The translations under genes were made by a program, and so were the position numbers. Under the pieces are notes generated by a model. The model saw nothing but the letters and a program-made list of their open reading frames with translations. It ran no database searches and had not been told where the DNA came from. From contig JAISEB010000287.1 of assembly GCA_031264395.1 (NCBI GenBank), positions 1-6,939 of the forward strand: 6,939 bases of DNA. Reading direction: 5' to 3'. The first letter of the stretch is position 1, and each line of letters begins with the position of its first letter. Origin of the DNA: Treponema sp. (lineage in GTDB: Bacteria; Spirochaetota; Spirochaetia; Treponematales; Breznakiellaceae). This document shows, piece by piece, positions 5,925-6,939 of the stretch.

Positions 5925-6719
5925 ATGAAGATCACCATTCTGGGGTCCGGCACTTCCCACGGCATTCCCGTTGTCGGCTGCCGGTGCAGGGTCTGCCGTT
6001 CCCCTTGCAGGCGGGACAGGCGCATGCGCGCGTCAATTCTGGTAGAAGGGAGGGGAGGCGAAAAGGCCGTTATCGACACGGGGCCCGAATTCCGCCTTCA
6101 GGCGGTGCGGGCAGGGCTCCGCCGCCTTGACGCGGTTTTTCTTACCCACGCCCACGCCGATCATGTTCACGGCCTGGACGACGTAAGGCCCCTCTGTACG
6201 GAAGGGCCCCTTCCCGTATACTCGAACAGGGAAACCATAGGGGAGCTGCGGGAACGCTTTTCCTATGTTTTCAGGGAAACGCAGGCGGGGGGCGGCAAGC
6301 CGAAACTCAGGCTTTGTACGGCCGAAGAGGCGGTCCGCCTGGGAGGCCTTTTATTTACCCCGGTACCTGTCAGGCACGGGGAACTTGACATTCTGGGCTG
6401 GCGTATAGAAGAGAACGGCTCTTCCCTGGCCTATCTTACCGATGTCAGCGCCATACCGCCTTCATCAATGAAAATCGCCGAAAAGCCGCGCGTCCTCGTT
6501 ATTGACGGACTAAGGGCGCGGCCCCACCCTACCCATTTTTCCTTTACAGAAGCCCTCTCCGCCGCGGCGGACCTGCGGGCCGGAGACGTGTATCTGACTC
6601 ACATAAGCCATGACTACACCCACCGGGAAATCAACAGGATCTGTGAACGGTTCAGAAAAAGCCGGAAATTCGGCGGCGTCATGAGGGCCGCCTGGGACGG
6701 GCTTATACTTTCTTTGTGA
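5925..6719 (+). CDS. MBL-fold metallo-hydrolase, PhnP-like
   Basis: This 264-residue cytoplasmic protein is a metallo-beta-lactamase-fold hydrolase. The N-terminal GSGTSHGIPVVGCRCRVC carries a CxCxxC set (Cys19, Cys21, Cys24), which in PhnP forms part of a structural zinc site. The metal-binding motif HAHADH gives His75, His77, Asp79 and His80, followed by GLDDVRP. Later ligands are probably His151, Asp173 and His226 in THISHD. E. coli PhnP is a phosphodiesterase acting on 5-phosphoribosyl 1,2-cyclic phosphate in phosphonate breakdown, but no other phosphonate genes occur here. The true substrate may be another cyclic phosphodiester or nucleotide. ATG 5925 is supported by the family opening MKITILGSGTS and by the promoter just upstream; there is no ribosome-binding site. 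Its last 17 bases overlap the end of rpmB on the opposite strand. Confidence 0.88.
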   Translation: MKITILGSGTSHGIPVVGCRCRVCRSPCRRDRRMRASILVEGRGGEKAVIDTGPEFRLQAVRAGLRRLDAVFLTHAHADHVHGLDDVRPLCTEGPLPVYSNRETIGELRERFSYVFRETQAGGGKPKLRLCTAEEAVRLGGLLFTPVPVRHGELDILGWRIEENGSSLAYLTDVSAIPPSSMKIAEKPRVLVIDGLRARPHPTHFSFTEALSAAADLRAGDVYLTHISHDYTHREINRICERFRKSRKFGGVMRAAWDGLILSL

Positions 6720-6894
6720 CGAAACCGCTTTTAAGGCAGCGGGCGCAGACTTTAACGGTAAGGGTGGTCCCCTCCAGTTCCGTCTTTACCTTTACCAGAT
6801 TGGGCTTCCAGACGCGGCGGGTATGATTTTTCGCGTGGCTTACCGAATTGCCGGTTACCGTATGTTTTCCGCAGATATCGCAGGTCCGTGACAT
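6703..6894 (-). CDS. rpmB: 50S ribosomal protein L28, zinc-binding form
   Basis: The 63-residue protein matches the length and pattern of bacterial L28, a component of the large ribosomal subunit. It opens with SRTCDICGKHTVTGNSVSHAKNHT-like sequence followed by RRVWKPNL, the family hallmark. Two Cys pairs, Cys5/Cys8 and Cys50/Cys53, form a CxxC plus CxxC zinc site, so this is the Cys-containing version of L28. A very strong ribosome-binding site, AAGGAAGGA (6907-6899), ends four bases before ATG 6894, as expected for a highly translated gene. A poor promoter candidate (TATACA at 6914-6909) lies just upstream. The stop codon is inside the tail of the convergent hydrolase gene, leaving no space for a terminator between them. 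Confidence 0.96.
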   Translation of the reverse strand: MSRTCDICGKHTVTGNSVSHAKNHTRRVWKPNLVKVKTELEGTTLTVKVCARCLKSGFVTKKV

Positions 6895-6915
6895 AACATC
6901 CTTCCTTGTGTATAA

Positions 6916-6934
6916 CTGGGCGAAAAACGCCCGG
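6916..6934. other. Small hairpin upstream of rpmB
   Basis: GGGCG (6918-6922) and CGCCC (6928-6932) pair around AAAAA, and two more positions can be added including one wobble. It lies upstream of the rpmB ribosome-binding site near the window edge. It may be the end of a neighbouring transcription unit or part of the rpmB control region. No T-run follows it on the minus strand. Confidence 0.35.
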
Positions 6935-6939
6935 AACCA

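Noticed and set aside
5768..6130. Plus-strand open frame running into the hydrolase gene
   Set aside because: It starts inside a palindromic repeat and overlaps the hydrolase in another frame. It lacks a ribosome-binding site and any recognisable domain.
1..6939. CRISPR array, tRNA or rRNA genes, transposase
   Set aside because: No regularly spaced repeat series, cloverleaf, rRNA segment or transposase-like reading frame was seen on either strand.

Overview
The window is a compact, GC-rich bacterial segment with short intergenic gaps. The gene types suggest a fermentative anaerobe: an oxygen-sensitive glycyl radical enzyme (GRE), its radical-SAM activase, a lipobox-bearing small lipoprotein and a zinc-type ribosomal protein L28. 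The style resembles a spirochaete of the Treponema group from an animal or insect gut. That is an impression from gene content and protein style, not a demonstrated placement.

Layout. Positions 827-1 (minus, cut by the window edge) encode the GRE-activating enzyme. It is divergent from a plus-strand operon at 955-5201 made of a DeoR-family regulator, a ROK-family sugar kinase and an 803-residue glycyl radical enzyme. The 127-bp divergent gap holds two back-to-back sigma70-type promoters around a very AT-rich block with repeats that could be the regulator's operator. Convergent to the operon is a small, AT-richer lipoprotein gene (5677-5234, minus). A 247-bp gap with a palindromic repeat and a promoter follows, then a PhnP-like metallo-beta-lactamase-fold hydrolase (5925-6719, plus). 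This overlaps tail-to-tail with rpmB (6894-6703, minus).

How the genes fit together. The GRE resembles, as far as I can recall the sequence, Escherichia coli YbiW, reported to open the ring of 1,5-anhydroglucitol-6-phosphate to give 1-deoxyfructose-6-phosphate. Here the neighbour is a ROK sugar kinase and no PTS gene is seen. The simplest model is that the kinase makes the phosphorylated anhydro-sugar, the divergently encoded activase charges the GRE, and the DeoR protein senses a pathway sugar phosphate and controls both transcripts. An aldolase and a transporter would be needed elsewhere.

Two non-coding patterns stand out. The three genes that follow recognisable promoters (starts at 827 minus, 955 plus and 5925 plus) lack a clear ribosome-binding site and have a -10 box 6-9 bases before ATG, suggesting leaderless mRNAs. 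A palindromic repeat family (core AATAGAGTTGTTCAA) occurs between the kinase and GRE genes and again before the hydrolase gene.
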